Assembly (NCBI GenBank): GCA_027494135.1
Contig: JAOSJK010000012.1
Coordinates: 1,127,427-1,191,426, forward strand
DNA: 64,000 nt
Reading direction: 5' to 3'
Source of the DNA: Acidimicrobiia bacterium
GTDB taxonomy: Bacteria; Actinomycetota; Acidimicrobiia; IMCC26256; PALSA-610
The translations under genes were made by a program, and so were the position numbers. Positions within the stretch are counted from its first letter, which is position 1. The number at the start of each line of letters is the position of its first letter. Under the pieces are notes generated by a model. The model had not been told where the DNA came from and did no database searches. It saw nothing but the letters and a program-made list of their open reading frames with translations. Positions 1 to 10,924 of the stretch are shown here, piece after piece.

Positions 1-2280
1 GATGGCGCCCCTCCCAGGTCTCGACGTCGGCTGCGATCTCCGGGAGGTCGACGTAGTGCACGTGCAGGAGGCCGACCTGCTCGAGGTTCAGCATCGTTAC
101 GCGCCAGCCGCGCTTGAGTCCGTGTAAAGGCGGTACTCGATGACTTGCCGCAGGGCACGCTCCGCGGAGTCCTCTCTGCGAAAACCTCGCACCCGGGTTC
201 TCGGCGAAGTCAGCGGAGTCCAGCCCCAGAGAGTCGGTCACCACCTGGGCCACGGCATCGTGCGTCAGCCCCTCCGGGTACCGGTCAAGGGCGTGACTGA
301 GCGCCCCCACGGAGTTGGGCGACCTGAATGAAGTCGTTGAAGTGCCCCGCTTGCAGCGGCGCGTCCTGCCGGTTGTCGACGAAGGTAAGGAGCTTGCGGG
401 CCTCCGGCGCCAGGTGCTCCGTGTCGAAGGCGCGTAGCGATCGGACGATGCTCGACGACAGGATCGTGACCGCCGATGAACGACCCTCCTGGTCGAGCGT
501 CGCCAGCTTCGAGAAGTCATTGCCGCGGACCTGCTCGTAGGACACGCGGCACCGCAGGCAGAACGCGAACGGCGTGGACATGAACCAAGCCCGAAGTCCC
601 GACCCCTCGCCGGCCTCGGTGCCGTCAGGGGCGATGAACACAGGCTCGGGCAGGTACTTCCGCTTGTTCGCTGCGACCGAGGTGGATCCGTCGTCGTCTT
701 CGACGAGCCAGTGATCTGGTAGACGTCCCTCGACAGCAGGGTCGGCCGGCCACGGGTGATCTTCGGAGACGTACAGGTAGCCCCGTGACTGCATCTCCAC
801 CGGACGCGTCGCTGTCATGGCGCGGCACGTACGCGGCCGCACCGGAGCGCGAAACCCGTGAAACGACGTAGTACTCCTGCCCGCACTCCCGGCAGAACCC
901 AAGCGGAAGGAGCGCTTTGTCTGGATGCCCCGGCACTCGAAGCTGGTACTGAGCCGTGATGTGCCGGCTGGTCTCCGGCTCGAGGCTCACGTGCACGGTG
1001 TCGCCCTTGGAGATGAACTGGTGGAGGCGGAACGCGAACAGGGGTCGACCATGCTCGTGGTGACGCGTCCGGCTGCCAGCGAGCAGGACGGTCCGAATGG
1101 CCTTTTTGCAGTCCTCCTCGGTTGCACCGGACTCTCTGGCAAGGCTCTCAGCGGCAGCTGGAACGGTCGTGGGTGCGCTGCGGACAAGGGCACCGGTCTC
1201 ATCCTCGGCGAGGCCGAAGGTCGACTCGATCCACCCTGCCAACGGGTCCGCCGCAAGGGACTCGTAGGAAGGATCGACAACTCCCGCTGCAGCCCGACGC
1301 ACGGACGAGGAAAGGTCGTCCCGCGACGGTGATCGGCCTGAGGTGGCGCGGACCAAGGTCTCGCCGATTACGCGCTCAGGGGCAACATCGGAGCCGAACA
1401 GGCGCGACGCCACCGAAGCGACCACCTCGGATCGTTCAGCACGGGTACCACCTGACGCCATCGTCGCCGACGTGCCGACAACCTGCAGGTCCGGAGACTG
1501 GCAGAGGTCCTTCACCCGCCGGACCAGCAAGGCGACGTCAGCGCCTTGTCGTCCGCGGTAGGTGTGGAGTTCGTCGAGAACCAGGAAGTGCAGGCCCTGA
1601 GCTGCGGAGATGAGGTGGCGACGCTCGTCCGGGCGTGTCAGCACCAGGTCGAGCATGACGTAGTTGGTCAGGAGAATGTCAGGCGGATCCGCAAGGATCT
1701 TCCGACGGTCGTCCTGGCTCTCCTGGCCCGTGTAGCGAGCGAAAGTGACCGGCTGGTCACCGTCGCCGTATCCGTACTGGAGGAACTTCTCCAGCTCGAG
1801 CACCTGGCTGTTTGCCAGGGCGTTCATCGGATACACGATGATCGCCTTCACGCCCCGCCGAGGGTCCTGCTCGCGCTCACGCAAGACCCGGTCGACGATC
1901 GGCACGATGTAGGCCAAGGACTTGCCCGAGCCGGTCCCAGTTGTCAGCACGTACGAGTGCCCGGTCGCCGCCGCAGCTATGGCGTCAGCCTGGTGCCGGT
2001 GGAAGGTGAGCCCCACGCGACCGGGATCGTCCCTGTGCTGCTTCACACGGAAGATCTGTTCGCACTCAGGATGTAAGCGTCCATCGCGGACCAGGTCCGA
2101 CACCGTCCCTCCGGTATCGAAGCTCGGATTCAGAGACAGCCAGGGGTCCGGCCACTGCGCGCCAGCAAGGATCTGGCGATCCAGGAAGTCAGCGATTCGT
2201 TCGTCCCGAGGCTCGACGAAGGCAGCCGTGAACGACCTGTAGTCGCTGACCAGCTGCTCTCGTACCTCGAAGACGTCCAT
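1..2280 (-). CDS. DExH helicase (DUF1998/MrfA/DruE-like), partial and frame-broken
   Basis: ATP-dependent superfamily 2 helicase, incomplete at the window edge. From the ATG at 2280 the protein shows a Q-motif TFHRHQ near residue 92, Walker A TGTGSGKS near 114-121, the DELH box in LVLDELHTY and motif III GTSATMA. A later CRECG pair and a CLRCR pair suggest the zinc-binding C-terminal region of DUF1998-type helicases. The frame breaks near 820, 290 and 120; past the last break the frame reads GLKRGW..NLEQVGLL, typical of this family. Related helicases are DNA repair MrfA and the anti-phage helicases DruE and DrmA, but no partner gene of those systems is visible. Defence is therefore possible but unproven. 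Confidence 0.75.
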
Positions 2281-2430
2281 GTGTTCCCCGGCCGTGGACC
2301 GTTCGGTCGACCACACGACTGTACGAGACGGCCGTGACGCTGCCCGTTGCTGCCTATGACATATCGGCAGGTGAACGGTGGCTTCGAGTGTTCTCGGGAG
2401 GTGGGGCCCAGCGGCAGCCTGAACTGGGGC

Positions 2431-2901
2431 TCAGAAGCTGCCGTCCCTTCTGACGAACGCCTCGTGAGCGCTACGAACCGAGTCGGGGAGCTTGCTGAGG
2501 GCTCGGGGCGAAAGGGGTGGCACCTCGACCACGACACCAAGCGTGTCGGAGTCAACCTGCTGGATCAGGCGGTGGTCTCGAAGGCGCTTGATGGCCTTGG
2601 TCAACGGCGATGTGGTGCCGATCGGCTCGCCGCGGCTGGCCCGCAGGCCGAGTTCGAGCGACAGCTCGATCGGGCAGACGGTGACCGGGCCACCGGCATC
2701 GGAGAGGTGGCGATTCAGCGCTCTGGCCAGCATGGTCGAGGTGGGACCGATCAGCGGCCCGTAGACCATCTCGAAGTAGTCGTGCAGGACCGGGAACGCG
2801 GGGTCAGCGCACGGGGGCAGGGGTCGGAGTCGGAGGCCCGCAACGGGCCTCGTTCGCTGGCCGGGTGGCTCGCTCCCGCTACCGGAGTGCTCCGTGCCCA
2901 T
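2431..2901 (-). CDS. Small winged-helix-like element protein, paralog A
   Basis: About 156 residues from the ATG at 2901; an upstream extension in the same frame is possible. No family name recognised. It is clearly related to the plus-strand protein at 33765-34310. Both share an IGP-containing helix, an ELS.xLGL stretch, a helix-turn-helix-like run (LTKAIKRLRDHRLIQQ here, LVAITDRMVKFGLVRR there), then EV.PL and an end rich in Glu and Arg. The shape suggests a small DNA-binding protein. It lies between the helicase and the SNF2-like gene on the same strand. A copy of the element-wide promoter block lies about 130 bases upstream. Confidence 0.55.
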   Translation of the reverse strand: MGTEHSGSGSEPPGQRTRPVAGLRLRPLPPCADPAFPVLHDYFEMVYGPLIGPTSTMLARALNRHLSDAGGPVTVCPIELSLELGLRASRGEPIGTTSPLTKAIKRLRDHRLIQQVDSDTLGVVVEVPPLSPRALSKLPDSVRSAHEAFVRRDGSF

Positions 2902-3030
2902 GGTCTGCCGCCGGGAGGTCGCTGATAGGAGGGTGGACCGGAGTCCGTCGCCCGCTGCTCCCCGCCGACAGAGCCCTCGACCTGGCCCGACCCACCCGGG
3001 CCGCTCGGTCGAAGTCCAGTCGCACATGAG

Positions 3031-3051
3031 TCACGAGAGTAGGCCGTTTGG
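3031..3051 (-). promoter_or_regulatory. Element promoter/operator block, copy F (weak)
   Basis: Read on the minus strand this contains CGGCCTACTCTCGTGAC. It resembles the CGGCYTACYC core found before five other element transcription units, most closely the copy at 18.1 kb. It stands upstream of the small protein at 2431-2901 and just after the stop of the SNF2-like helicase. It is the weakest of the six copies. Confidence 0.4.
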
Positions 3052-3072
3052 CCCATGCTGAACAGGGAAACG

Positions 3073-6000
3073 TCACAGAGAGAGACCGTCGCTTCGGGGC
3101 GGGGGCTCCGAAGGTGGCATTGCACCGATCGCGGCGGGAGACGCCTCGACTGCTTCCGAGTTCGCAGCGGCGGTGAGAGTGTCGTTGATCTCGCCTTGCC
3201 GGCGACGAAGTCCGGCGAGCTCCTCGGCGCGGTCCCACGGCGCGCCGATGCGGGCGGCGGCACGGTCGACTTCACCGCGAGCCGTGTCGGCTTCGGCCTG
3301 GAGGGACGTCAGGGTTTCGGGCAGGCGTTGGATCTGGCGTTCGAGGCGGGTGACGAGGTTGGCGGGTTCGCTGCGCTTCCAGTCGAGCGCCGGGTAGGTG
3401 ACTTCGATGTGGGCGTCGGCGATGGTGAGACGGATCTCGTCGTCGATGGTGGTGACGGCCTGGGCGGTGACGGTGAGCCCGGCGAGGGTGCCGATCTCGA
3501 CGATCGGGCCGTTGGTCTCGGGTGGGGTCTGGTCGAGCCGGTCAGCCATGAGCCGTTGGAGGTGTTCGCCGGCATCGACCCGCTTGGAGTGCCGATGGCC
3601 GACGACCGTCATGGCGAAGCGGTCGCTGCGGGTGTCGACCACTCGCTCCAACACCCCCTCGATCTGCGCGGCCCGACCAGAGGCTCGCTCGGCGCGGTAG
3701 AGGCGGTGTCGTGGGTGCGCCGGAGTCGGTGCTGGTCGTCCTGGTGGGCGCGCTCGAGGCGGGTGAGCCGGGCGACGTCTGCGTCGACGGCGGCCTTCTC
3801 CAACACGAGCGGGTCACCGGTAGCGAGGGCCTTCACCTCAGCGAAGGACAGGGCCTGGTCGCCGATGTCGTCGACGTCGCGGTCGGGCAGGTCGCCGCGG
3901 GTGACCTGGGCGATGAACGCGGCCTTCCGTTCGAGGGTCTGCCACATGTAGGTGTCGAAGCTGCCTTCGGTGACGTAGCGGAGGATGCGGACCTCGGGGT
4001 TCTGGTTGCCCTGGCGGAGGATGCGGCCGTCTCGCTGTTCGATGTCGGCGGGTCGCCAGGGTGCGTCGAGGTGGTGCATGGCGATGGCGCGGGCCTGGAC
4101 GTTGGTGCCGACGCCCATGGTCTCGGTGGAACCGATGAGCACGGCGACGGTGCCGTCACGACAGGCGGCGAACAGGTTGGCCTTGGCCTGGTCGGTCTGG
4201 GCGGACTGCATGTAGCGGATCGCCCGGCCTCGACTCCCCTCCGAACCAGCAGCGACTTCAGTTCGTCGTAGGCGTTCCAGCCGTCACCCGCTGGGGTGGA
4301 CACGTCGCAGAACACGAGCTGGAGTGCACCGGGGCGCAGGGTGAGCTGGCCGTGGTCATCGGCGTAGCGGTGGTCTCGGGTGGCGTGGTGGATCGCGGAG
4401 ATGTGTTGGGCGGTGACGTCGAGCTTGGCCTGCTCGGTCGGTGCGTCCAGGCCGACGAGGCGGAGGTCGAGCGCGGCGCGCCGTCCGTCGCCGGTGACCT
4501 TCAACATGTTGTCCTCGGCCGGGTCGACGGCCCGGTTGCGGATGCGTTCGGCTCGTGCCGCGAGGTCGAGCACGTAGTCGACGAGGTTGTCGCTCGGGTC
4601 GACCACGACCGTCTCGGCCTGTCCGCCGGCGATGACAGGGGTGGGGAGGTCGAGGTCGTCGAGGGTGCGCACGTCGGCGACCTGGCGGTAGAGGGTGAGC
4701 AGTTCGGGGACGTTCTGGAACCGGGCGAAGCGGGTCTGCATCCGATAGGACGACCCGTCGGGTGCCAGCTCGAGAGCGGTGTGGGTCCGGCCGAAGGTGG
4801 CGGCCCACGCGTCGAAGGGTCGCAGCCCGACCGCTTCGAGCTGGTCGGGTTGGAGGTAGGTCTGCATGACCCACAGCTCGGCCATCGAGTTCGCCACCGG
4901 GGTCGCTGTCGCGAACACCGCCACCCGCGGCCCGTGGGCGCGACGAAGCGCCCACAGCTTGGAGTCGAGGTCTTGGGCTCGTTGCGAGCCAGTGTTGGCG
5001 GCACCGTCGATGCTCGAGTCGACCCGCCGGTTCTTGTAGGCGTGGGCCTCATCACAGAAAAGGAAATCGATGCCGGTCTCCTCGAAGCGGACGCCGTCGT
5101 CCTTGGTGTGCTCGGCGAGAAGCCGCTTGTAGTTCTCCTCCATCTGGGCGATGCGCCGTTCGAGCTTCTTGACCGACAGGCCCTTTCCGTCACGAGACCC
5201 GGCGAGCGCAGCGCGGGCTGTCTCGATCTCACCGGCCAGGTACTCGCGCATCAGATCGGCGCCGAGGGGTACACGTGCGAAGCCGGACTGGGTGAACACG
5301 ATCCCGTCCCAGTCGCCGGTAGCGGCGCGGGCGACGAACTCCTTGCGCCGGCCCTTCGAGAGCCGTTCCCGATCGGCGACGAGGATCCGGGCGGTCGGGT
5401 AGATCTGGAGCCACTCTCGGGAGAACTGCTCGAGCATGTGGTTCGGGACCACGACCGCGGGCTTCGACGCGGAGCCGAGCCGTCGCAGCTCCATGGCAGC
5501 CATGACCATCGGTGGCGGTCTTGCCGGCGCCGACAGCGTGGGCCAGCAGCGTGCGGCCGTCGGTGAGGACCCGGGCGACCGCGGCGCGTTGGTGATCGCG
5601 GGCGAGAAGCTCCCAGCGAGGCCGGGAAGGGTGAGGTGGCTGCCGTCGTGGTGTGGGAGCACCGTCGAGGAGAACAGGTCGTTGTAGGTGGTGGCGAGGC
5701 GTTCGGCGCGGGTGGGGTCCTCCCACACCCAGGTCGAGAACCGGGTGGTGAGGGCTTCCTGCTTGTCGCGGGCAGCGAGGGTCTCGGCGTCGTTGCGGAC
5801 GCGGCGTCCGTCGTCGGTGGCGTCGGTGACGGTGTGGAGCCGTTGGTTGAGCGCGGCGTCGAGCAACGTGATGGCATCGGCGCGTGCGGTGCCCCATTCG
5901 GAGGTGAGGGCGACGCTGCGGCGGCTCCCGTCGCGGAGTCGGGCGGACCAGTGGCCGAGCTGTGCTAGGTGTTCGACATCGACCACTGCATCGAGGACCT

Positions 6001-7024
6001 CGGCAGCGAAGCGCTCGACGTCCCGGCTGGAGACCCACGGTGAGCCGAGTCGGGCGGTGATCTCCACCGGTTCGAGCTGGCGGGGCAGGACCGCTTCGAG
6101 GTCAGCGACGTTTGCCCGGTAGCGGTCGTCGGTCGTCGCTGCGGTTTGGGCGGCGGTGAGCTTGGTGCGTACGTTGCCCGACAGGTACTCGGCGGCGGGG
6201 ATGAGCCGGTCGGTTCCGGGCTCGTCGTAGACGAGGCGCCCGAGGCGTTGCCTCGTGGTGTCGGCATCGAGGCCGAGAAGCTCCGCTGCCCGTTCGAGCG
6301 AGACGCTTCCGGACTCGTCGAGGCAGACGGCGACGGCTTCGTCGGGGCTGTCGACGGAGTGGCGTTCATGGGGCGGGTCGATGATCCGCTCGTGGAAGAT
6401 GGCGGCGGGCCGGGCCTGTTGGGTCTCGTCGTCGAACACCTCGAGGGCGGCGACGAGGGGCCAGTCGGGGTCTTCTCGGAAGCCACCCATGCGGGGCCGG
6501 ACCCTGCGGTAGAGCTCCTCGCCGGTCTCGGGGTCTCGGCGCCCGGTGCGGGCCTGACTGGACCGGTTGATCGGCCCGTGCACACGTCGGTAGCTGTCGT
6601 AGCGGTCGGCGAGCACCTGTTGAGCGGTGCGCAGGTCGTCCTCGCTGCCGCCATCGAGTTGGACAGCGAGCACGCTGCGGGCTGCGTCGCGTAGTCCGAC
6701 CAGGCGAGCCAGCTCAGGAGCGGTCCTTGGCGTACGCGGGGTTCGGTAACCGACGGGCCGCCACCGCGGACTGGGCGACCTCGCCCTGGTGCTGGAGACG
6801 ACGAAGCTGCCGTCCTGGGCGTGGGTGAGGTCGAAGGTGCCGGTCGCCACCTCCGGCGCAGGTCGACGCTGGGCGCTGCTGTCCGGCGCGGCGACGAATC
6901 GGAGACCGGTCGAGGTGGCGTCGGCGACAAGTCGGTCGAAGTGCGGCGGGGAGCTGGCTCGTCGAGGTTCGCCGGTTGGTGCGACGCTGAGCTCGTCGTC
7001 GCGGTACATGCCTCTGGTGGTCAC
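3073..7024 (-). CDS. Large SNF2-like helicase, partner of the adjacent methylase
   Basis: GTG start at 7024, overlapping the methylase stop (GTGA). The protein is about 1,300 residues. Walker A is AVGAGKTA near 5.55 kb, readable only in a shifted frame. The DEAH box is FCDEAHAYKN, motif III is FATATPVANSM and motif VI is QRDGRILRQG. Frame breaks lie near 5.64, 5.5, 4.25 and 3.66 kb, yet conserved motifs continue on both sides of each. Methylase-helicase pairs like this occur as single giant proteins in ICEs and phages, for example DarB of phage P1, where they protect incoming DNA. That role is inferred here. The C-terminal 190 residues are helical and charged. Confidence 0.75.
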
Positions 7025-8060
7025 GAGTCGCCGAGGACTCGGTCGGGGTGGGCGTCGAAGTACTCGTTGACCTCCAGCGTCACCGCCGGTCGGTCGCCGT
7101 GGTCGCCTGGTTGGCGGAGGTCGATGGGTACGACGTGTTCCCAGGACGGGCCGGTCGGTTCAGCTCCCGGTAACCGGCGGCGCAGGACCAGCAGGTCGAC
7201 GACGACATCGGTGCCCGAGCTTCGGGCGAAGGCGCGCTCGGGGAGCCGGACGGCACCGACCAGGTCGGCGAGCATCGGCCATCTCCCGGCGAGCGGCCGG
7301 TTGCAGGCGTCGAGGGTGTAGCGGGAGGTGAGGGCGACGACGAGCCCGCCGGGTCGGGTGAGGTGGAGCGACTTGAGGAGGAAGTAGTTGTGCAGGGCGT
7401 GGCGGCCCCGGTTGTGGTGGGGTCGTGCGGGGTGATCTTGGCGAACGGGACGTTGCCGATCGCCACGTCGAAGGCGCCGTCCTCGACGCGGAGGTCTTCG
7501 AACGCTCCGGTGTGGATGGTGGCGCGGGCGCCGTAGAGATGGCGGGCGATCTCCGCGGTGGTGGGGTCCAGCTCGACCCCGGTGAGCACAGCGTCGAGGG
7601 GGCGAACCCCAGGAAGTTCCCCGACCCACAGCCCGGTTCGAGCACGCGGACCGGCCCGTCGACACCCAGGTCACGAACGGCGGACCACATGGCGGTGACG
7701 ACCGACGCCGAGGTGTAGTGAGCGTTGAGGGTGGTGCGACGGGCTTGGCTCCACGCCTCCTCGGTGCCGAGAAGCTGACGGATCTGCGCTCGCTCGGCAG
7801 GGAAGCGGTCGTCGGTGTCGTCGAACACCTGGGGGATCGACCCCCACCCGGCCCACCGGGCGAGCGCAGCCTGTTCGGCCGGGTTCGCCGCACGGTCCTC
7901 GTCGCGGCAGCGGCGCACGATCTCGAGCGCATCGAGGTTGGCGCGCAGCTTGGCCGTCGCACCCGGTGGGGCGAGGTCGTCCTGGCTCGCCGGTCGGAAC
8001 GGTTCGCGCTCGGCTGAGGATGCGTCGTCGCGGTTGCCGTGGCCCCGGTCGGGGTCGGGG
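7021..8060 (-). CDS. N6-adenine DNA methyltransferase of the methylase-helicase pair
   Basis: S-adenosylmethionine-dependent methylase. Motif I is LEPGCGSGNFLG and the catalytic motif IV is GNVPF, a variant of the N-P-P-F/Y motif of N6-adenine methylases. The N-terminal NPAEQAALARWAGWG matches the usual opening of the ICE methylase-helicase family. Three frames must be joined, with breaks near 7.60 and 7.40 kb. The start is not resolved: the correct N-terminal frame is open back to the stop of the preceding small gene but has no good start codon. The stop overlaps the helicase start, so the two are probably co-translated and may work as one split enzyme. Confidence 0.7.
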
Positions 8061-8417
8061 CTACAGGGGCTGGTTGATGATCTGGTTGATCTCGGCCAGG
8101 AGCTGGTAACGGTTCGCCAGCTCCGGGGCGTCCCAGTCCTCGTCCGTCGTCTCGGTCGTCTCCGGTTGGAGGAGGTGGTGGTCCGTCAGGACGATCTCCT
8201 CGGCGGTCGACCATGCCTGGTAGCCGCGGTGCCGGTAGGCCTCGAGGTTCTCGTTGGTTCGGGGTTGGCCGAGGATCTGGTCGCGCAGGTCGCTGATCGC
8301 GGTTGCGATCGTCTCTCCGGCCTCGGTGAAGAAGTCGTCGGGGTCCGGGATCTGCGAATAGGCGTCCGGGCGGTGGGTCCGGTTGTGCTCGAGGACGAGC
8401 CGGCCGTAGCGGTTCAT
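8061..8417 (-). CDS. Small conserved element protein (118 aa)
   Basis: Starts at the ATG at 8417, chosen for a GGAGG ribosome site nine bases upstream. It opens MNRYGRLVLEH and is acidic and helical, with DPDDFFTEAG and TAEEIVL. This pattern is known from small proteins encoded next to methylase-helicase genes in actinobacterial elements; function unknown. Upstream at 8526-8418 a short frame opens with GTG and reads SEQLSLFDIELPP. It looks like a genuine protein start and either encodes a separate 35-residue peptide or belongs to this gene through an undetected indel. The gene sits in a tight operon between the 119-residue gene and the methylase. Confidence 0.5.
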   Translation of the reverse strand: MNRYGRLVLEHNRTHRPDAYSQIPDPDDFFTEAGETIATAISDLRDQILGQPRTNENLEAYRHRGYQAWSTAEEIVLTDHHLLQPETTETTDEDWDAPELANRYQLLAEINQIINQPL

Positions 8418-8529
8418 CGCGAATCGCCTCCTTTGCCGTGGTGTCGGCTTCGGTGGGAGGGAGCTCGATGTCGAACAGCGAGAGCTGTTCGGATGGAGTG
8501 CGGCGCGTGCTCCGATCGCTGGACACAAG

Positions 8530-8889
8530 CTACCGCCACGACCGGCCGCCCCAGCGGAGCATGGTCGTCACAGCCCGCGGCCTTCCATCGCCACCGCAGG
8601 CGGGCGGTGCTGCTGTCCGGTCTCGCGTTCCGGGCGCGGCAGCGTCGGCCACACTGCGGTCGCGGACCCACATCTCCTGGGTTCCGTCGCTGGCGCACCG
8701 TCGGTAGCCGGCACCGGCCAGCTCGGCGCGGGTCCGATCGCCAGGGTCGTTGCGGCACAGCACGACCTGGTGCTGTCGAGGGTCGTAGACGACCTCGACC
8801 TCACGACCCGCCCACTGCCCGGCAGGTTCGGACGTCCAACCGACCGGGGCCAACCGGGCACGAGACGTGGGTCGCAGGAACGGCTTCAC
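8530..8889 (-). CDS. Small conserved element protein (119 aa)
   Basis: GTG start at 8889 overlaps the stop of the VirD4 gene (GTGA), so translation is probably coupled. The middle part reads as a compact alpha/beta domain (VEVVYDPRQHQVVLCRND, then TQEMWVRDR), followed by a basic, disordered tail rich in Pro, Arg and Gly. No family name recognised. Its place between the coupling protein and the methylase-helicase pair suggests a DNA-processing or accessory role, which is inference only. Confidence 0.55.
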   Translation of the reverse strand: MKPFLRPTSRARLAPVGWTSEPAGQWAGREVEVVYDPRQHQVVLCRNDPGDRTRAELAGAGYRRCASDGTQEMWVRDRSVADAAAPGTRDRTAAPPACGGDGRPRAVTTMLRWGGRSWR

Positions 8890-10763
8890 GCCGCCGCCTC
8901 CTGCCCGGTGCGCTGCTTGCGCGGCTCCATGGCGGCGCGCTCAGCCAGATGCGGTGTCGCATAGAACGGCCGAGTGCGGACGTGCGCCGGCGGCAGGGTC
9001 CCGTGGACCAGGAGCGCGTCGCCGGGTCGCATCTGGCGCAGCACGTGGGCGGGCGCGAGCGGGACCTGGGTCGTCGAGTACTGGTCCGAACCACCGTTGA
9101 GCCGCTCGGCCGCGGTGCGCGACCGGGTGTCGACCTCGGCCTGGCCGAGGATTCGGTCGACGTAGCCGAGCGACGCCGGGTCCGACAGCCCGGCGTACAT
9201 GACCTTGGTGAGGTGGTTGGTGAGGATCGTGTCGGACTGCGGCCCGTAGGCGGCGTTGAGCTGGGCGAGGCTCTGCCAGATCGTCACCAGCAACACGCCG
9301 ATGCCCGCGAGGGTCGACGCATACTCCGGCAGCGACCGCAGCGGCGTGTTGCCGGCCTCGTCGATCACCACCAGCAGCGGCGGGTCGAGGGGCTTGCCGG
9401 TCTCTGCGACGTGGCGGTACGCCTGGTTGATCAGGTCGTTGAGCAGACCGCCGAACGCCGGGGCTAGCCGGCGCTGGTCCTCGATCGGCGAGCACAGGTA
9501 GACGGTGTTCTGCCTCCGCTGGTCGAGCAGCCAACCGAGATCGATCTGGCCGTCTCCATCCTTGCCAGGCTTGGGTCGACGGCCCTTCCCCGGTGGGACA
9601 TGGGCGAGGCGAGCCGAGGCCGCGACCCCAGGGTCGGACCACGGCCACACCACGGTCTGGGTGGTGGCGTAGATCGACGAGCGGGTGCGGTCCTCCATCT
9701 GCCACACCGACTTGAGGCTCTGGTGGACATCGCTCGCCCCGTTCGACACGGCGCTGTTGTTCGAGTTGAGCAACGGCTTGATGGCGTCGTAGACCTCGCC
9801 GTCACCGGCATCGGTCGGACGGTCCTGGGAGAACACCCACTGGCACACCGCACCCATGTCCCGGTGGCCGTGATGGGCGATGAACAGCAGGCCCGACAGC
9901 AGGATCTCGGCCTGCGCCAACCAGAAGTCCATGCCGCCCTCGACGCCACCACGAGGCGCCGCGTCGCACAGCGCCCGCGCCGCCCGCTGCGCCCCGGCGA
10001 CCGTGCCCGCCTGCTGCAACGGTGACCACAACGCAGTCGTCCCCTTCGGGATTGACGACGACATCGGGTCGTAGATCCGCACCTCGCCGACGTTGGATCG
10101 CCAGCCGTGGGTCGCTCCGAGCAGGTCAGCCTTCACCGATGACAGGACCGCCGGCCCCTGCCACTCCAAGATTCCGGCCACCGCGGCAGTCGTCTTGCCC
10201 GACCGCGACGGCCCGACCAGCGCGACCGCTCCTCGGTCGCCCCGGCGCGGTTCACCGAACCGATGCTTCGGCTGAGCGCCTTGCAGCGGCGACGGCTCGG
10301 TGGCGACGAGCCAACGACCGAACCGGGCCACCACGAACCGACCCGCCACCGGCTCCTTCACCAACAGCGCCCGCAGGTCCCGATGCCGAGCGAACCCCGG
10401 TCTCGCATCCACCCCGAGCGGCCGACGGCGGGTCGTCCCCACCTTCGATCGACTGAACCAGCGGACACCGAGGCCGACAATCGCCGCCACCATCGCTCCA
10501 GCGATTCCCGTGCTCAGCCAGTAGAGCGGCGCCCCCGGCAACGCCTCGGCGTACGGCGCCGGCCAGGCAGCGGCCGGTGCGGCCAGGTTCGACGGCAGGC
10601 CACCGGTGGCGTCAGCAGCCGCCGAGAAGGTGACCCCTTGGGGCGCCCCGGACAGCAGCAGCGCCAGTGCCGCTCCTGCCCACACGACCCCGACGACCAG
10701 CAGCGCAGCCCCGGCCAGCACGAGGACCAGGACCTCGAACACCCCAAGCCCATCGCGTTCCAT
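8886..10763 (-). CDS. virD4-like: Type IV coupling protein VirD4/TraG-like ATPase
   Basis: Inner-membrane ATPase that passes the relaxase-DNA complex to the secretion channel. It has 625 residues from the ATG at 10763. The N-terminus has two membrane segments (about residues 8-35 and 75-100), then Walker A VGPSRSGKTT, Walker B LLVVIDEAGN and the downstream VTIWQSLAQL helix, as in TraG/VirD4. The frame is intact over its whole length. An upstream extension to 10874 is open, but I prefer 10763 because the start codon sits immediately after the element-wide promoter block, exactly as at 33765. It is the first gene of an operon running left to the helicase. Confidence 0.88.
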   Translation of the reverse strand: MERDGLGVFEVLVLVLAGAALLVVGVVWAGAALALLLSGAPQGVTFSAAADATGGLPSNLAAPAAAWPAPYAEALPGAPLYWLSTGIAGAMVAAIVGLGVRWFSRSKVGTTRRRPLGVDARPGFARHRDLRALLVKEPVAGRFVVARFGRWLVATEPSPLQGAQPKHRFGEPRRGDRGAVALVGPSRSGKTTAAVAGILEWQGPAVLSSVKADLLGATHGWRSNVGEVRIYDPMSSSIPKGTTALWSPLQQAGTVAGAQRAARALCDAAPRGGVEGGMDFWLAQAEILLSGLLFIAHHGHRDMGAVCQWVFSQDRPTDAGDGEVYDAIKPLLNSNNSAVSNGASDVHQSLKSVWQMEDRTRSSIYATTQTVVWPWSDPGVAASARLAHVPPGKGRRPKPGKDGDGQIDLGWLLDQRRQNTVYLCSPIEDQRRLAPAFGGLLNDLINQAYRHVAETGKPLDPPLLVVIDEAGNTPLRSLPEYASTLAGIGVLLVTIWQSLAQLNAAYGPQSDTILTNHLTKVMYAGLSDPASLGYVDRILGQAEVDTRSRTAAERLNGGSDQYSTTQVPLAPAHVLRQMRPGDALLVHGTLPPAHVRTRPFYATPHLAERAAMEPRKQRTGQEAAA

Positions 10764-10785
10764 ACCCAGGTAAGCCGCGAAACGC
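10761..10785 (-). promoter_or_regulatory. Element promoter/operator block, copy A
   Basis: On the minus strand TTCGCGGCTTACCTGGGT runs directly into the ATG of the VirD4 gene. A TTTTC tract stands 11 bases upstream of the GCGGCTTACC core. The copy at 33.74 kb has nearly the same bases in the same position relative to its start codon. A leaderless promoter or a repressor site at the start codon would both fit. Confidence 0.6.
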
Positions 10786-10924
10786 CGAGAAAACCGCGCT
10801 CTTCCCTCCGACCGGAGGTCTCGAGGCCGCCGCGACCAGCCCCTTGATATCCCTCGGCGTCCTCGGAATGTCACACCCCGCGATCACACTGGAGGCACCG
10901 ACGTCAACGACTCGGAGGACGAGG

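Noticed and set aside
1..2280. Complete Druantia or DISARM defence system
   Set aside because: Only one helicase is present; no DruA-D, DrmB/C or methylase partner is visible adjacent to it in this window.
3055..3951. Long plus-strand open frame opposite the SNF2-like helicase
   Set aside because: It is antisense to motifs of the helicase, has skewed Gly/Arg/Val composition and no family pattern. High-GC DNA produces such frames routinely.
4352..5566. 404-codon plus-strand open frame
   Set aside because: Lies opposite the DEAH and motif III region of the helicase; composition is that of a mirrored frame.
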